Shown in pieces: positions 8,921 to 18,278 of a stretch of 64,000 nt of DNA. Where the stretch lies: NCBI RefSeq assembly GCF_014643635.1, contig NZ_BMJV01000004.1, forward strand, positions 62,001 through 126,000. Reading direction: 5' to 3'. This DNA comes from Salipiger pallidus. Its GTDB lineage: Bacteria > Pseudomonadota > Alphaproteobacteria > Rhodobacterales > Rhodobacteraceae. Position numbers and translations under genes: made by a program. Under the pieces are notes generated by a model. The model saw nothing but the letters and a program-made list of their open reading frames with translations. It was not told the DNA's origin and did no database searches. Within the stretch, counting starts at the first letter, position 1. Every line of letters starts with the position of its first letter.

Positions 8921-9003
8921 GTTAGGTAAAATAAAATGAACTTTTGTCATGATATGGCGCCGCCTAGAGTGAGCTCAGACGAAGATCAGGCCAATGGCGA
9001 GAC

Positions 9004-10644
9004 ATGAAAGACACGGCGGATACCATGAAACTTCATCAGGGACTGGCACAGGCGCTTGTCGCGCATGGGGCAACCCAACTGTACGGCCTTGTGGGCGATG
9101 CCAACCTCTTCATGGTGGACGCTTACGTTGATGCCGGGGCAGGGCGCTACATCGCCTGCACCCATGAAGCCAACGCTGTACTTGCCGCCATCGGCTATGC
9201 TCAGGTCACGGGCACCACCGGTGTCGCGACCATCACCCATGGACCGGCCCTGACCAACGCGGTTACCGCGCTGGCTGAGGCGGCGCGGGGTGGCATCCCG
9301 CTCGTGCTGCTGTGCGGCGATACCACGCCCGGTGACCTTCAGCATCTCCAGAACATCGATCAGCGCGAAGTGGTCGCGGCCTCCGGTGCCGCCTTCGTCG
9401 AGATGCGCAGCGCGCTGACCGCCATCGAGGACCTGGACCGCGCCTTTCGCATCGCGGCCCATCGCCGCTGTCCGGTGGTGTTCAACATGCGCGTGGACAT
9501 GATGTGGGACGGGTTTGCCCCGTCCGAGATCGCCCCGGTGCCGACGGTGACACTGGCACCTGCCTCGGAAGCTGGAATCGAGGATGCGGCCGGCATGCTT
9601 GCCTCGGCCCGGCGTCCGCTGATCCTTGCCGGGCGCGGCGCCTGCACCCCCGAAGCGCGCGCCGCCCTGATCGCGCTGGCGCGCCGGATCGAGGCGCCGC
9701 TGGCCACCACGCTCAAGGCGCAGGGTCTGTTCGAGGGCGAAGCCTTCAACCTCGGCATTTGCGGCGGGCTCAGCCATGCCACGGCGATCGAGGCGATTGC
9801 CCAGTCGGACTGCATCCTCGCCTTCGGTGCCAGTCTCAGCAAGCATACCACCGAGGAACGCGCCTACACCCGTGGCAAGCGGGTGGTGCAGGTGTTGCCT
9901 GACATGGAGGAAACGCCGCGCCTCGATGTGCCGTCCCTACGCCTTGTCGGGGACATCGCGGGCACCGCGCGGGCGATCACCGACTTGCTGGACGTGGCAG
10001 AGATCCCCGGATCGGGGGCCACAGACGACCTTGCGGACAAGCTTGCCGCCGAGGCCGAGGCCTTCGCAACCGTGCCCGCTTTTGCTCCGACGGCGCCTGG
10101 TACCGTCGACATGGTCCCGGCGCTGCGCCGCCTGCACCAAGCGTTGCCGAAAGAGCGGGTGCTGGTTGCCGACCTCGGGCGGTTCGTCACCACCGCGTGG
10201 CGCAACCTGCCGGTCACCCGGCCCGAAGATCTTGTCTACACCTCTCATTTCGGCTCGATCGGGCTAGGGCTCGGCGAGGCCATCGGCACGGCCACGGCCA
10301 TCACTGACCGGCCCACGGTGCTGGTCGCAGGTGATGGCGGCTTCACCCTGTCGGGCCTCAGTGAGCTGGTCACCGCCGTGCGCGAACGGGCCGACCTGAT
10401 CGTGATCCTCTGCAACGACGGCAGTTATGGCGCCGAACACGTCCAGTTCACCAATCGCAAGATGGACCCGGAGCTGTCGATGATCGCCCGCATCGACTTT
10501 GCCGAGACTTGCGCGACCTTGGGTTTTGCCACCGTCAAGGTCACGGACGAGTCCAGCCTCGATGCTGCTTGTGCCGCCATTGAGGGCCGCAGCGGTCCGG
10601 TTCTTGTCGACCTGCGCCTCGATGCCGAGAAAATCGACATGTAA
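9004..10644 (+). CDS. Thiamine diphosphate-dependent enzyme (acetolactate synthase / glyoxylate carboligase-like)
   Basis: This 546-aa protein has the three-domain layout of ThDP decarboxylases and carboligases. The N-terminal PYR domain carries the catalytic Glu in CTHEANAVLAAIGYAQ (about residue 56). The middle domain includes LAGRGA. The C-terminal PP domain carries the ThDP/Mg motif GDGGF ... ILCNDGSYG. The substrate cannot be read from sequence. Its place at the head of a cluster of ureide-type hydrolases suggests it condenses or decarboxylates a 2-oxoacid such as glyoxylate formed downstream. Start 9004 is used; ATG 9025, with GGCGG upstream, is an alternative. A promoter probably lies in the AT-rich 8920-8970. 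Confidence 0.85.
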   Translation: MKDTADTMKLHQGLAQALVAHGATQLYGLVGDANLFMVDAYVDAGAGRYIACTHEANAVLAAIGYAQVTGTTGVATITHGPALTNAVTALAEAARGGIPLVLLCGDTTPGDLQHLQNIDQREVVAASGAAFVEMRSALTAIEDLDRAFRIAAHRRCPVVFNMRVDMMWDGFAPSEIAPVPTVTLAPASEAGIEDAAGMLASARRPLILAGRGACTPEARAALIALARRIEAPLATTLKAQGLFEGEAFNLGICGGLSHATAIEAIAQSDCILAFGASLSKHTTEERAYTRGKRVVQVLPDMEETPRLDVPSLRLVGDIAGTARAITDLLDVAEIPGSGATDDLADKLAAEAEAFATVPAFAPTAPGTVDMVPALRRLHQALPKERVLVADLGRFVTTAWRNLPVTRPEDLVYTSHFGSIGLGLGEAIGTATAITDRPTVLVAGDGGFTLSGLSELVTAVRERADLIVILCNDGSYGAEHVQFTNRKMDPELSMIARIDFAETCATLGFATVKVTDESSLDAACAAIEGRSGPVLVDLRLDAEKIDM

Positions 10645-10767
10645 GGCGACCCCGAGATCCCGCCGCCAGCGCAGCGGGTTAACATGGCCGGCCACTGGCA
10701 TTTGCTCCCCAACCGTCAGGGCGCCGGTCGAATGACAAAGAAGCACATCAACAGGAGAGAGTCTCTC

Positions 10768-11799
10768 ATGAACCTCACCCGACGCAACTTCCTCCGGTCC
10801 TCGGCCGGTGCCGCGGCCCTCGGCGCAATCGGCGCTCCAGCGTTCGCCCAAGACGACACCTTCATCGTCAACATGTTCGGCGGCCGCTGGGAAAACGACT
10901 GGCGCCAGCACGTGATGCCGAAATTCGCCGAGCAGATCGGCCGTGATTTCGACCTCGATATCGGCCTCGGCATGGCTTGGATTTCCAACTTCCAGGCCGC
11001 CGGTCCCGAGAACCCTCCGTTCCCGGCCGTCATGCTGAACGAGAAATACACCGCGATGATCCGCAATGACGGCTACTTCGCGGAACTGACCCCCGAGAAC
11101 GTGCCGAACATGGCAGACGTGATCGAACCCGCGATCCTCAAGGGCAACACCGCCGTCACCGGCATGCTGGCGCCGCTGGTCATCGCCTACCGCACCGACC
11201 TCGTGTCCGAGCCGCCCAAGGGCTGGGCCGACCTCTGGGACGAGCGTTTCAAGGGCCAGCTGGGTCTTTACAAGATCACCAACTCCGCCGCGACCATGAT
11301 GGCGATGTGGGCGGGCGAGCACTTCGGTTCGGGCCGCGACGACATCGAGACCGCCGTTGCCAAGTTCAAGGAACTTGGGCCCTTCCCGCAGATTGGCTAT
11401 TCCGCGCAGCTCACCCCGCTGCTGTCGCAGGGTCAGGTGGCCGTCGCTCCGATCGACCTCGGCGAGGTCAAGTCCATGCAGGAAGCCGGCATCCCGATCG
11501 ACTACGTCGTGCCTGAAGAAGGCATGCTGGTGTTCGACCACTCGTTCTCGGTCTTCGAGAACAGCCCCGACAAGCAGACCGGCTTTGACTACGTCAACTT
11601 CGTGCTCAGCCCCGAAATCCAGCTGTGGATGGCGGAAAACTGGCTCATCGCACCGACCAACAAGACGGTCGAGCTGCCCGAGGAGCTTCAGAAGTGGCCG
11701 CTGCAGCCGGAAGTCGTCAGTCAGGCAATCCGCTTCGATTGGGACGAGACGCTGGCCATCATGCCGGCCCTGAACGACCTCTGGGAACGGACGATATAA
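10768..11799 (+). CDS. ABC transporter substrate-binding protein, PotD/spermidine-putrescine family
   Basis: This 343-aa protein begins with a Tat signal (RRNFLRSSAGAAALGAIGAPAFA, twin Arg at residues 5-6), so it is exported folded to the periplasm. The mature part has PotD-like features such as KGWADLWDERFKGQLGLY and VVPEEGMLVFDHSFSVFEN. The start ATG at 10768 has AGGAGAG upstream; the longer in-frame ATG at 10732 would bury the Tat motif. The ATPase gene follows 3 nt after the stop. The family carries polyamines but also amino acids, opines and other small nitrogenous solutes, so the ligand is open; the neighbouring hydrolases point to a ureide or N-acyl compound. Confidence 0.85.
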   Translation: MNLTRRNFLRSSAGAAALGAIGAPAFAQDDTFIVNMFGGRWENDWRQHVMPKFAEQIGRDFDLDIGLGMAWISNFQAAGPENPPFPAVMLNEKYTAMIRNDGYFAELTPENVPNMADVIEPAILKGNTAVTGMLAPLVIAYRTDLVSEPPKGWADLWDERFKGQLGLYKITNSAATMMAMWAGEHFGSGRDDIETAVAKFKELGPFPQIGYSAQLTPLLSQGQVAVAPIDLGEVKSMQEAGIPIDYVVPEEGMLVFDHSFSVFENSPDKQTGFDYVNFVLSPEIQLWMAENWLIAPTNKTVELPEELQKWPLQPEVVSQAIRFDWDETLAIMPALNDLWERTI

Positions 11800-11802
11800 G
11801 AC

Positions 11803-12861
11803 ATGGCGACGGTTGAAGTCAGGGATCTGCGCAAGCGGTATCAGGATTTCCTCGCGCTCGACGGGGTGTCGCTGAAGGCCGAAACCGGCCAGCTGGTGAC
11901 CCTCCTCGGGCCCTCGGGATGCGGCAAGAGCACCACCTTGCGGTGCCTTGCGGGCTTTCTCGAGGCGAATGGCGGCGAGATCACGGTAGACGGGGAGTCC
12001 ATCCTCGGGACCCCTGCCAACCGTCGCGGTTTCGGCGTGGTTTTCCAGAACTACGCTCTTTTCCCGCACATGACCGTAGCCGAGAACATCGGCTACGGAC
12101 TCAAGATCCAGAAGCTCCCCAAGTCCGAGATCGAGACCCGCGTCTATGACGCCATGAAGCTGGTCCGGCTCGACGGCCTGGGCGACCGGCTGCCGCGCGC
12201 CATCTCTGGCGGCCAGCAGCAGCGCGTCGCCTTGGCGCGCGCGCTGGTGCTGAAGCCGAAGCTCCTGCTGCTCGACGAGCCACTGGCCAACCTCGATGCG
12301 CGGCTGCGCGACGAGGTGCGCTGGCTGATCCGTGACCTGCAACAGCAGTCCGGCATTACCGCCTTCTACGTCACCCACGACCAGTCCGAGGCGATGGCCA
12401 TGTCCGACATGGTCGCCGTGATGAAGGCGGGCCGCGTGGCGCAGTTCGCCACCCCGCGCGAGATCTACCAGAAGCCCACCGAACGCTACGTCGCCGACTT
12501 CACCGGCGAGGCGAATTTCATCCCCTGCCAGTCGGTGACACCGCAGGGTGAAGGCCGCTATGCCATCACCGCCGCCGGTGCCACGCTGGAACTCGAAGGC
12601 GTGCCGGGCATCACCGGCCCCGCCGAGCTGCTGCTGCGCCCCGAGGCACTGTCGCTGACCGCGCCCGAGGCAGGCACCTTCAAGGGCACGGTGACGAAAT
12701 CGGCCTTCCTTGGCGCCGCGCTGCATTGCGAGATAACGCTGCCGGACGGCTCCATGCTCAAGCTTGCTGCGGAACCCAACCACAAGGTTCGGACCGGCGA
12801 AGTGGTCGGCATCGCCATCGACAACAGCCATGCGTGGCTGATGCCCGAGGTCGCGCCATGA
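11803..12861 (+). CDS. ABC transporter ATP-binding protein, PotA-like
   Basis: This 352-aa ATPase has Walker A GPSGCGKST (about 33-41), Q-loop VVFQNYALFPHMT, signature SGGQQQR, Walker B LLLLDEP, the switch His in YVTHDQSEA, and a C-terminal TOBE domain from about residue 240. That set is typical of the PotA/CysA/UgpC import ATPases. It overlaps the following permease by ATGA. It energises import together with the binding protein and the two permeases. Confidence 0.93.
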   Translation: MATVEVRDLRKRYQDFLALDGVSLKAETGQLVTLLGPSGCGKSTTLRCLAGFLEANGGEITVDGESILGTPANRRGFGVVFQNYALFPHMTVAENIGYGLKIQKLPKSEIETRVYDAMKLVRLDGLGDRLPRAISGGQQQRVALARALVLKPKLLLLDEPLANLDARLRDEVRWLIRDLQQQSGITAFYVTHDQSEAMAMSDMVAVMKAGRVAQFATPREIYQKPTERYVADFTGEANFIPCQSVTPQGEGRYAITAAGATLELEGVPGITGPAELLLRPEALSLTAPEAGTFKGTVTKSAFLGAALHCEITLPDGSMLKLAAEPNHKVRTGEVVGIAIDNSHAWLMPEVAP

Positions 12862-13712
12862 GCTTGAAGAACCCGAAGCTCTTGCTCGCCATCCCGGCGA
12901 TCGCGCTCATCTTCGTGTTCATGATCCTGCCGATCACCAACATGGTCGAGATGAGCTTTCGCACGCCGGGGACCTCCGCACCCTTCGGCGACGATTACAC
13001 CGCGCAGCATTACGACCGCATCCTGAGCGACGGCCACTACTGGTCCGTCCTCATTCGGTCGCTGCTGACGGCGGGGCTCGTGACAGTGCTTTGCCTGATC
13101 GTCAGCTACCCGATCGCCTGGCACATGTCGAAGGCGCGGGGGATGAAGGCGGTGTTCCTTTATGCCTGCATCGCCTCGCCGCTGATGACCGGCGTGCTGG
13201 TGCGCAACTTCGGCTGGATGATCGCCGCCGCGCTCAACGGTCCGCTGAACCAGACGCTGCTTGGCCTCGGCATCATCGAGATGCCGCTGCGGCTGCTGTT
13301 CACCCAAGGGCTGGTGATCCTGGCGCTGGTGCATGTCTTTGTGCCCTTCATGGTGCTGCCGATCAACAACGCCCTGCGCAACATTTCCCCGACGCTGATC
13401 GAGGCATCCTCATCGATGGGCGCCACCCGCCGCGAGGTGTTCCGCGACATCATCCTGCCGCTGAGCTTTCCGGGCATCTACCCCGGCATGATCCTTGTCT
13501 ATGTCCTCGCTGTCGCGGCCTATGTCACCCCGGCGCTGCTGGGCGGAGCCATGGTCAGCTACATGCCGACGCTCATCATCGGAGAGCTGACCGGCACCTT
13601 CCAGTGGCCCTTCGGTTCGGCGCTTGCCATCGTGCTGTCGGTCTCCACCATCCTCGTTGTCGCGCTGTTCACCGCGCTGACCTCACGTCTCATGGAAAGG
13701 TCCAAGGCATGA
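12858..13712 (+). CDS. ABC transporter permease, PotB-like
   Basis: This 284-aa inner-membrane protein has about six helices and the EAA loop (EASSSMGATRREVFRDIILP, about residues 182-201) that docks on the ATPase. The ATG overlaps the ATPase stop (ATGA), so translation is coupled. It pairs with the next gene as a heterodimeric permease. Confidence 0.92.
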   Translation: MSLKNPKLLLAIPAIALIFVFMILPITNMVEMSFRTPGTSAPFGDDYTAQHYDRILSDGHYWSVLIRSLLTAGLVTVLCLIVSYPIAWHMSKARGMKAVFLYACIASPLMTGVLVRNFGWMIAAALNGPLNQTLLGLGIIEMPLRLLFTQGLVILALVHVFVPFMVLPINNALRNISPTLIEASSSMGATRREVFRDIILPLSFPGIYPGMILVYVLAVAAYVTPALLGGAMVSYMPTLIIGELTGTFQWPFGSALAIVLSVSTILVVALFTALTSRLMERSKA

Positions 13713-14521
13713 GCGAGATGACCAACACCTTCGGCCACCAGAAGACGATGAACATCGGCTTCGGCGTGCTCATCGTGCTGCTCTACGTGTTCCTGATGGC
13801 CCCGCTGGTGATGATCGTCGGCGCGTCCTTCACCGAAAGCCTGATGATCGAGTTTCCGCCGCAGGGCCTGTCCTTCCGCTGGTATTTCGAGTTCTTCAAC
13901 CGTCAGGACCTTGTGGATGGCCTGCTCATGTCTCTGCGCATCGGCGCCGTGACGGCCATCGTCACCATGAGCGTGGCGATGATGGCGGCGATGGCCGGGC
14001 AGGTGATCGCGGGCCGGCTGTCGGGCTGGTTCCAGCTGGGCATGACGCTGCCCCTGCTGGTGCCCGAGCTGCTGACCGCGGTGGGGCTGCTGTTCTTCCT
14101 CTACAAGATCGAGATGGCCAAGACCGTCCTGGGCCTGCAGATGGGGCACATCCTGATGTCCTTCCCCTATGCCTACGTGTCCATCGCCGCGGCGATGCGG
14201 CAGGTGCCCCATTCGCTGGAAGAGGCCTCGCAGAGCCTTGGCGCGAACGGCTGGCAGACCTTCCGGCTGGTGATCCTGCCGCTGGTGATGCCGGGGCTGG
14301 CGATGGGCGGGATCTTTGCCTTCATCAACAGCTTCGATCTCTACACCATCTCGCTGCTGCTCAAGCCGCTCGGGGGCAACACCCTGCCGCTCGCGCTGTT
14401 CGACTTCCTGACCTACGAGTTCAAGCCCACCGCCGCCGCCGCCGCGACCCTGTCGATCCTGCTGTCGATTGCCGGCGTGGCCCTTGTGCAGAGACTCGTC
14501 GGCCTGCAACGCGCTTTCTGA
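13709..14521 (+). CDS. ABC transporter permease, PotC-like
   Basis: This 270-aa inner-membrane protein has about six helices and an EAA loop (EEASQSLGANGWQTFRLVIL). Its ATG overlaps the stop of the first permease (ATGA). Its stop codon lies within a small UUCG-capped hairpin, after which the enzyme genes begin. Confidence 0.92.
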   Translation: MSEMTNTFGHQKTMNIGFGVLIVLLYVFLMAPLVMIVGASFTESLMIEFPPQGLSFRWYFEFFNRQDLVDGLLMSLRIGAVTAIVTMSVAMMAAMAGQVIAGRLSGWFQLGMTLPLLVPELLTAVGLLFFLYKIEMAKTVLGLQMGHILMSFPYAYVSIAAAMRQVPHSLEEASQSLGANGWQTFRLVILPLVMPGLAMGGIFAFINSFDLYTISLLLKPLGGNTLPLALFDFLTYEFKPTAAAAATLSILLSIAGVALVQRLVGLQRAF

Positions 14522-14534
14522 CCCTTCGGGGTCA
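14519..14534 (+). promoter_or_regulatory. UUCG-tetraloop hairpin between the transporter and enzyme genes
   Basis: TGACCC-TTCG-GGGTCA is a perfect 6-bp stem with a UUCG tetraloop that includes the permease stop codon. No T-run follows, so it more likely stabilises or processes the operon mRNA than terminates it. Confidence 0.5.
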
Positions 14535-14564
14535 GGAGCCTCCCTTTCGAAAGACCGCAAGACC

Positions 14565-15299
14565 ATGACCGACCCGTCGGCACCCCCACGCATTCTCTAT
14601 CAACTGGCCAGCCCGCTGCACCTGACCGCCGGCACCGAGGTGGTGGGCAAGCGTTTGCGGATGCTGCGCGGCTGGGCGCCCTCGGCCGAGGTCGCGATCG
14701 ACTCGCCGCAGACCGGCCCCCGCGCCATCGAAAGCACGGCGGATGCGGCGATGGTCTTCCCCGCCCTGCGCGAAGCGGCGGCGGACTGGTCGGACAAGCA
14801 CGACGCCGTGCTGATCGGCTGCTTCAGCGATCCCGCCGTCGATGCGCTGACCGAGATCGCCGGCATCCCGGTGATCGGCCCCGGCGAGGCGGGGATGCTT
14901 GCCGCCGTGCAGCTAGGCGAGCGCTTTTCGGTGCTGTCCTCCGACCCCACGCCCAAGGGCCTGCGCCGCCGCATTCGCGGCATCGGCATTGAGGGCAGTT
15001 TCGTGTCCGAGATCACCGTGGGCGGATCGGTCGCCGATCTCAACCGCGACCCGGACACACACCTGCCCGCCATCGTCGAACGGGCGCAAAGCTGCGTGGC
15101 GCAGGGGGCCGACGTGCTGGTGCTGGGCTGCTTCGCGCTGTCCTTCATCCCGGGCCTGCCCGAACGGCTCACACAGGCGGTCGGCGTGCCGGTCGTCAAC
15201 CCGGTGATCGCCGGTCTCAAGGCCGCCGAGGCGGCTGTCCTCTACCGCGCGGGCCTGCCGCGCGGCGCAATGCAACAGACCATCCGGAGTGCGGAATGA
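14565..15299 (+). CDS. Asp/Glu/hydantoin racemase-family protein (allantoin/hydantoin racemase-like)
   Basis: This 244-aa cytoplasmic protein has the two catalytic cysteines of the family, in LIGCFSDPAVDAL and LVLGCFALSF. Hydantoin and allantoin racemases (HyuE, HpxA) are the closest types by these motifs; AroM and Asp/Glu racemases share the fold. ATG 14565 is the first usable start in frame. Its stop overlaps the ATG of the next gene (ATGA). In a ureide-type pathway it would interconvert stereoisomers before a stereospecific hydrolase acts. Confidence 0.8.
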   Translation: MTDPSAPPRILYQLASPLHLTAGTEVVGKRLRMLRGWAPSAEVAIDSPQTGPRAIESTADAAMVFPALREAAADWSDKHDAVLIGCFSDPAVDALTEIAGIPVIGPGEAGMLAAVQLGERFSVLSSDPTPKGLRRRIRGIGIEGSFVSEITVGGSVADLNRDPDTHLPAIVERAQSCVAQGADVLVLGCFALSFIPGLPERLTQAVGVPVVNPVIAGLKAAEAAVLYRAGLPRGAMQQTIRSAE

Positions 15300-16195
15300 C
15301 CTCCCCAGCTACCCCCGCCATGGCCCAGGACGATTTCCAGGCCCTCGTCGATACGGCCCGTTTCCAGCGCAGCCGCCGCATCCCGATCCCGGATTTCGCA
15401 TACCCCGAGGGCGTGAAGATCGCGGTGAACTTCACCCTAGATTTCGACGCGATGCTGCTGCGCCGCCTGCTGAACGAGCCTTGGGGCCAGAAGGCCAAGG
15501 GCGAATTTGGTGGCCGCGTCGGCGTCTGGCGCATCATGGAGATGTTCGACGAAGAGGAGGTCAAGGTCACGCTCTTCACCCCCGGTCGCATCTGTGAGCT
15601 CTACCCCGAGGTGCTGAAGGAGGTCGTGAAGAACGGCCACGAACTCGCTGACCACATGTGGGAGCACGAGGTTTATCCCGACCCGGTCATCGAGGACGCG
15701 CATCTGACCCGCACTCTCGCCGCGCTGAGTGCCGTGCACGGCAAGCCCATCACCGGCACCCGGTCGAGCCACACGCCCGGCCTGCTGAAATCCAAGGGCG
15801 TGGTCTACAACTCTTTCACCTCGGCCCATGACATGCCGTTCTACGAGCTGGATGCCCAAGGCCGGAACCCGATCCTGCAGCTGCCCTTTCACTACGCGCT
15901 CGACGACGCGATGTATTTCAGCTTCGGCTGGCTCGACACGCCCAACGATGCGCAGCGGGTCATGGATGTCGACGAGGTGTTCGAGATCTGGTGGGCGGCC
16001 TTCCTCCAGCAATACAAACAGGGCGGCTACGTCAACTTCCTGCTGCACCCGTTCGTGTCGGGCCATGCCATGCGGGTCGATATGATCCAGCGGCTGATCC
16101 AGCGGATGAAGACTCTGCCGGGCGTCTGGTTCCCGACCTGCGACGACCTTGCCCAGCACATCCTGACCAACCACCCGATGCCGGAGGCGAAGTAA
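15296..16195 (+). CDS. Polysaccharide deacetylase (NodB)-fold hydrolase, PuuE/HpPgdA-like
   Basis: This 299-aa NodB-fold protein keeps the metal-site residues of the HpPgdA/PuuE branch: NFTLDFDAM near residue 45 and GHELADHMWEHE near residue 112. There is no signal peptide or membrane segment, so it acts in the cytoplasm rather than on cell-wall polymer. In this branch PuuE is an allantoinase that hydrolyses a cyclic ureide. It is translationally coupled to the racemase and followed 4 nt later by a degenerate paralogue. The true substrate is unknown. Confidence 0.82.
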   Translation: MTSPATPAMAQDDFQALVDTARFQRSRRIPIPDFAYPEGVKIAVNFTLDFDAMLLRRLLNEPWGQKAKGEFGGRVGVWRIMEMFDEEEVKVTLFTPGRICELYPEVLKEVVKNGHELADHMWEHEVYPDPVIEDAHLTRTLAALSAVHGKPITGTRSSHTPGLLKSKGVVYNSFTSAHDMPFYELDAQGRNPILQLPFHYALDDAMYFSFGWLDTPNDAQRVMDVDEVFEIWWAAFLQQYKQGGYVNFLLHPFVSGHAMRVDMIQRLIQRMKTLPGVWFPTCDDLAQHILTNHPMPEAK

Positions 16196-16199
16196 TCCC

Positions 16200-17138
16200 A
16201 TGCCCTGGAAAGACCATTACACCACCTCCGACGAGATCGGCATCCGCGACAGCGCCATTCAATGGCCCGCCGGGCAGCAGATGGCGCTTGGCCTGACGGT
16301 GAACCTCAACCCCGCCGGGGCTGGAAAGGGCATCACCGCCAAGGATCTCGCCTACCCGACATGGCATTATGGGCTGAACGAGGGGCTTGACCGCTTCCTG
16401 TCGCTTTTTGCCGAACTGGGCATCCGCGCCACCTTCGCCACCCCCGCCGTGATCGCCGAAAGCTATCCCGACGTGATCGAACGCATCCTCGGGCAGGGCC
16501 ACGAGATCGCGGCCCAAGGGCTTTACGGCGAGAACCTCGCGCTGCTTGCCCCGGGCGTCGAGGCAGAGCACATGGACCGCGCGTTGGAGGTGCTTGCCCG
16601 CGTCACTGGCGTCGCGCCGAAGGGATGGTTCGCCCTGTCACGCCCTGACGATCGCGCCGCCACCGGCTGCGCCACGGATGGCACCATCGGCCTGCTCAAG
16701 GCGCGCGGCTACGACTACTTTGGCAACGGCCTTGCGGATGACGCGCCCTATTACTGGGTCTCGGACCCCGCAAAGCAGGAGGCGCTGCTTGCGCTGCCCT
16801 ATTACTATCATTTCGACGATACATTCTTCCTGATGTTCCCCCGCGAAGGAACGGGCCTCGAGCGCCCGCAAGCGCTGCTGAACAACTGGCGGGCCGAGTT
16901 TCGGGCGCAGTATCGCCGGGGCCGCTACTTCAACCTTTGCGTCTCGCCGGCACGCTCGGGCTGGGGGCACCGCTTCGACAACCTCGCCACCGTGCTGCGC
17001 GAGGCCATGGCGCACCCCGGCGTCTGGGCCGCCACCGGCACCGAGATTGCCGGGCATTGGCTGGTTGCTCATCCCGCCCACACCTCGCTGAAGCTCGCCC
17101 CGAGCATCTGGCAGGATTACGAAGACAGCCTGAGCTGA
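16200..17138 (+). CDS. Degenerate NodB-fold paralogue, probable pseudoenzyme or partner subunit
   Basis: This 312-aa protein is homologous in layout to the preceding hydrolase, but its key sites have changed. The DFD strand is replaced by TVNLNPAG (about residues 33-40), and the HxxxH region reads GHEIAAQGLYGENL (about 100-113), with both later His residues absent. The frame is intact and within an operon, so it is probably selected for. It may be a structural partner of its active neighbour or bind ligand only. The next gene starts 3 nt after its stop. Confidence 0.75.
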   Translation: MPWKDHYTTSDEIGIRDSAIQWPAGQQMALGLTVNLNPAGAGKGITAKDLAYPTWHYGLNEGLDRFLSLFAELGIRATFATPAVIAESYPDVIERILGQGHEIAAQGLYGENLALLAPGVEAEHMDRALEVLARVTGVAPKGWFALSRPDDRAATGCATDGTIGLLKARGYDYFGNGLADDAPYYWVSDPAKQEALLALPYYYHFDDTFFLMFPREGTGLERPQALLNNWRAEFRAQYRRGRYFNLCVSPARSGWGHRFDNLATVLREAMAHPGVWAATGTEIAGHWLVAHPAHTSLKLAPSIWQDYEDSLS

Positions 17139-17141
17139 GCC

Positions 17142-18278
17142 GTGACCGACATGATGAAGAGCGAAGACATCCTCCAAGGCCTCATGGCCTGGGTCGAGAT
17201 CGATACTCCCACCGGCGACGTCGTGGGCATCGGCAAGCTTGTCGACCTGATCCAGTCGCAGTTGGACCCGCTGGGCTGCGACATTGAACGCATCCCCGGC
17301 CGTGACGGCATGGGCGACCACCTTGTCGCCCGGTTCAAGGGCGGCGAGGGGCCAGGCGTGCTGGTCACGTCACATATCGACACGGTCTGCGCCCCGGGCG
17401 CGGTCGAGATCCGCCGCGACGGCGATCGCCAGTATGGGCCCGGCATCGCCGACATGAAGGGCGGCGGCTATCTCGCGCTCTGTGCCATGCGCGAGATCGT
17501 CGCCAGCGGCACGCCGCTGCCCGGCCCGGTGACGCTGATCTACAACTCTGATGAGGAGATTGGCTCTCCGACCTCGCATGAGCTGATCCAGGCCGAGGCG
17601 CGCAAGATGGGCACGGCGCTTATCCCCGAGCCCGCTCGCGGCGATGAGGCGATCACCTTCCGCAAGGGCCGCGCCAAGTACACGCTCGACTTCCACGGGG
17701 TCGAAAGCCACGCCGGGTCGGCCTTTGCTGACGGGCGCTCTGCGATCTTGCAGATGGCCCGCACCATTGGGCAGCTTGAGGCGATGACCGATCTTGCGAC
17801 AGAAACCACCGTCAACGTCGGCCGCGTGCGCGGCGGCACCGAGCCCAACGTCGTCGCGGGCCACGCCGCCTGCGACATCGACGTGCGCTTTGCCGACGAT
17901 GCGCTGGGGGTGGCCGTCGAGGATGCGCTCAAGGCGCTGCAATCGCATGACCCCGACGTCACGATCACCCTCTTGGGCGAGATCGAGAAGCCGAGCCTTG
18001 CGCGCACGCCGGAAACCCTCGCCATGTTCGCCCGGGCGCGAGAGGTCAACGCGGCCCTCGGCGCCCAGATGATCGAGACCCGCTCCGGCGGCGGCAGCGA
18101 CGGCAATTTCACTTGCGCCGCGGGCGTGCCAACCCTCGACGGGCTCGGAGCCATCGGCAACAACTGGCATTCGCCGCAGGAACACATCCTCGTCTCGCCG
18201 CTGGCGCGCCGCATGGCGCTGCTGCGCGAACTGATCCTGACCTATGCGGGCACCCGCCCCACTGGAGAGACCCAATGA
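17142..18278 (+). CDS. M20-family metallopeptidase/amidohydrolase (carboxypeptidase G2-like)
   Basis: This 378-aa cytoplasmic enzyme has all five metal-ligand blocks of clan MH: SHIDTV, GIADMKGG, NSDEEIGSP (with the catalytic Glu pair), IPEPAR and NNWHSPQEH. A dimerisation domain lies between about residues 170 and 290. M20 enzymes cleave N-acyl and N-carbamoyl amino acids; allantoate amidohydrolase and carboxypeptidase G2 are members. The GTG start at 17142 is used, with ATG at 17151 or 17154 as alternatives. The following cupin overlaps it by ATGA. In context it probably opens the linear product of the NodB-fold hydrolase. Confidence 0.86.
   Translation: MTDMMKSEDILQGLMAWVEIDTPTGDVVGIGKLVDLIQSQLDPLGCDIERIPGRDGMGDHLVARFKGGEGPGVLVTSHIDTVCAPGAVEIRRDGDRQYGPGIADMKGGGYLALCAMREIVASGTPLPGPVTLIYNSDEEIGSPTSHELIQAEARKMGTALIPEPARGDEAITFRKGRAKYTLDFHGVESHAGSAFADGRSAILQMARTIGQLEAMTDLATETTVNVGRVRGGTEPNVVAGHAACDIDVRFADDALGVAVEDALKALQSHDPDVTITLLGEIEKPSLARTPETLAMFARAREVNAALGAQMIETRSGGGSDGNFTCAAGVPTLDGLGAIGNNWHSPQEHILVSPLARRMALLRELILTYAGTRPTGETQ

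Noticed and set aside
10264-12831. Very long open frame on the minus strand
   Set aside because: It runs opposite to the ThDP enzyme, binding protein and ATPase genes, is His/Gly/Asp-rich without domain features, and is an antisense shadow of high-GC codon use.
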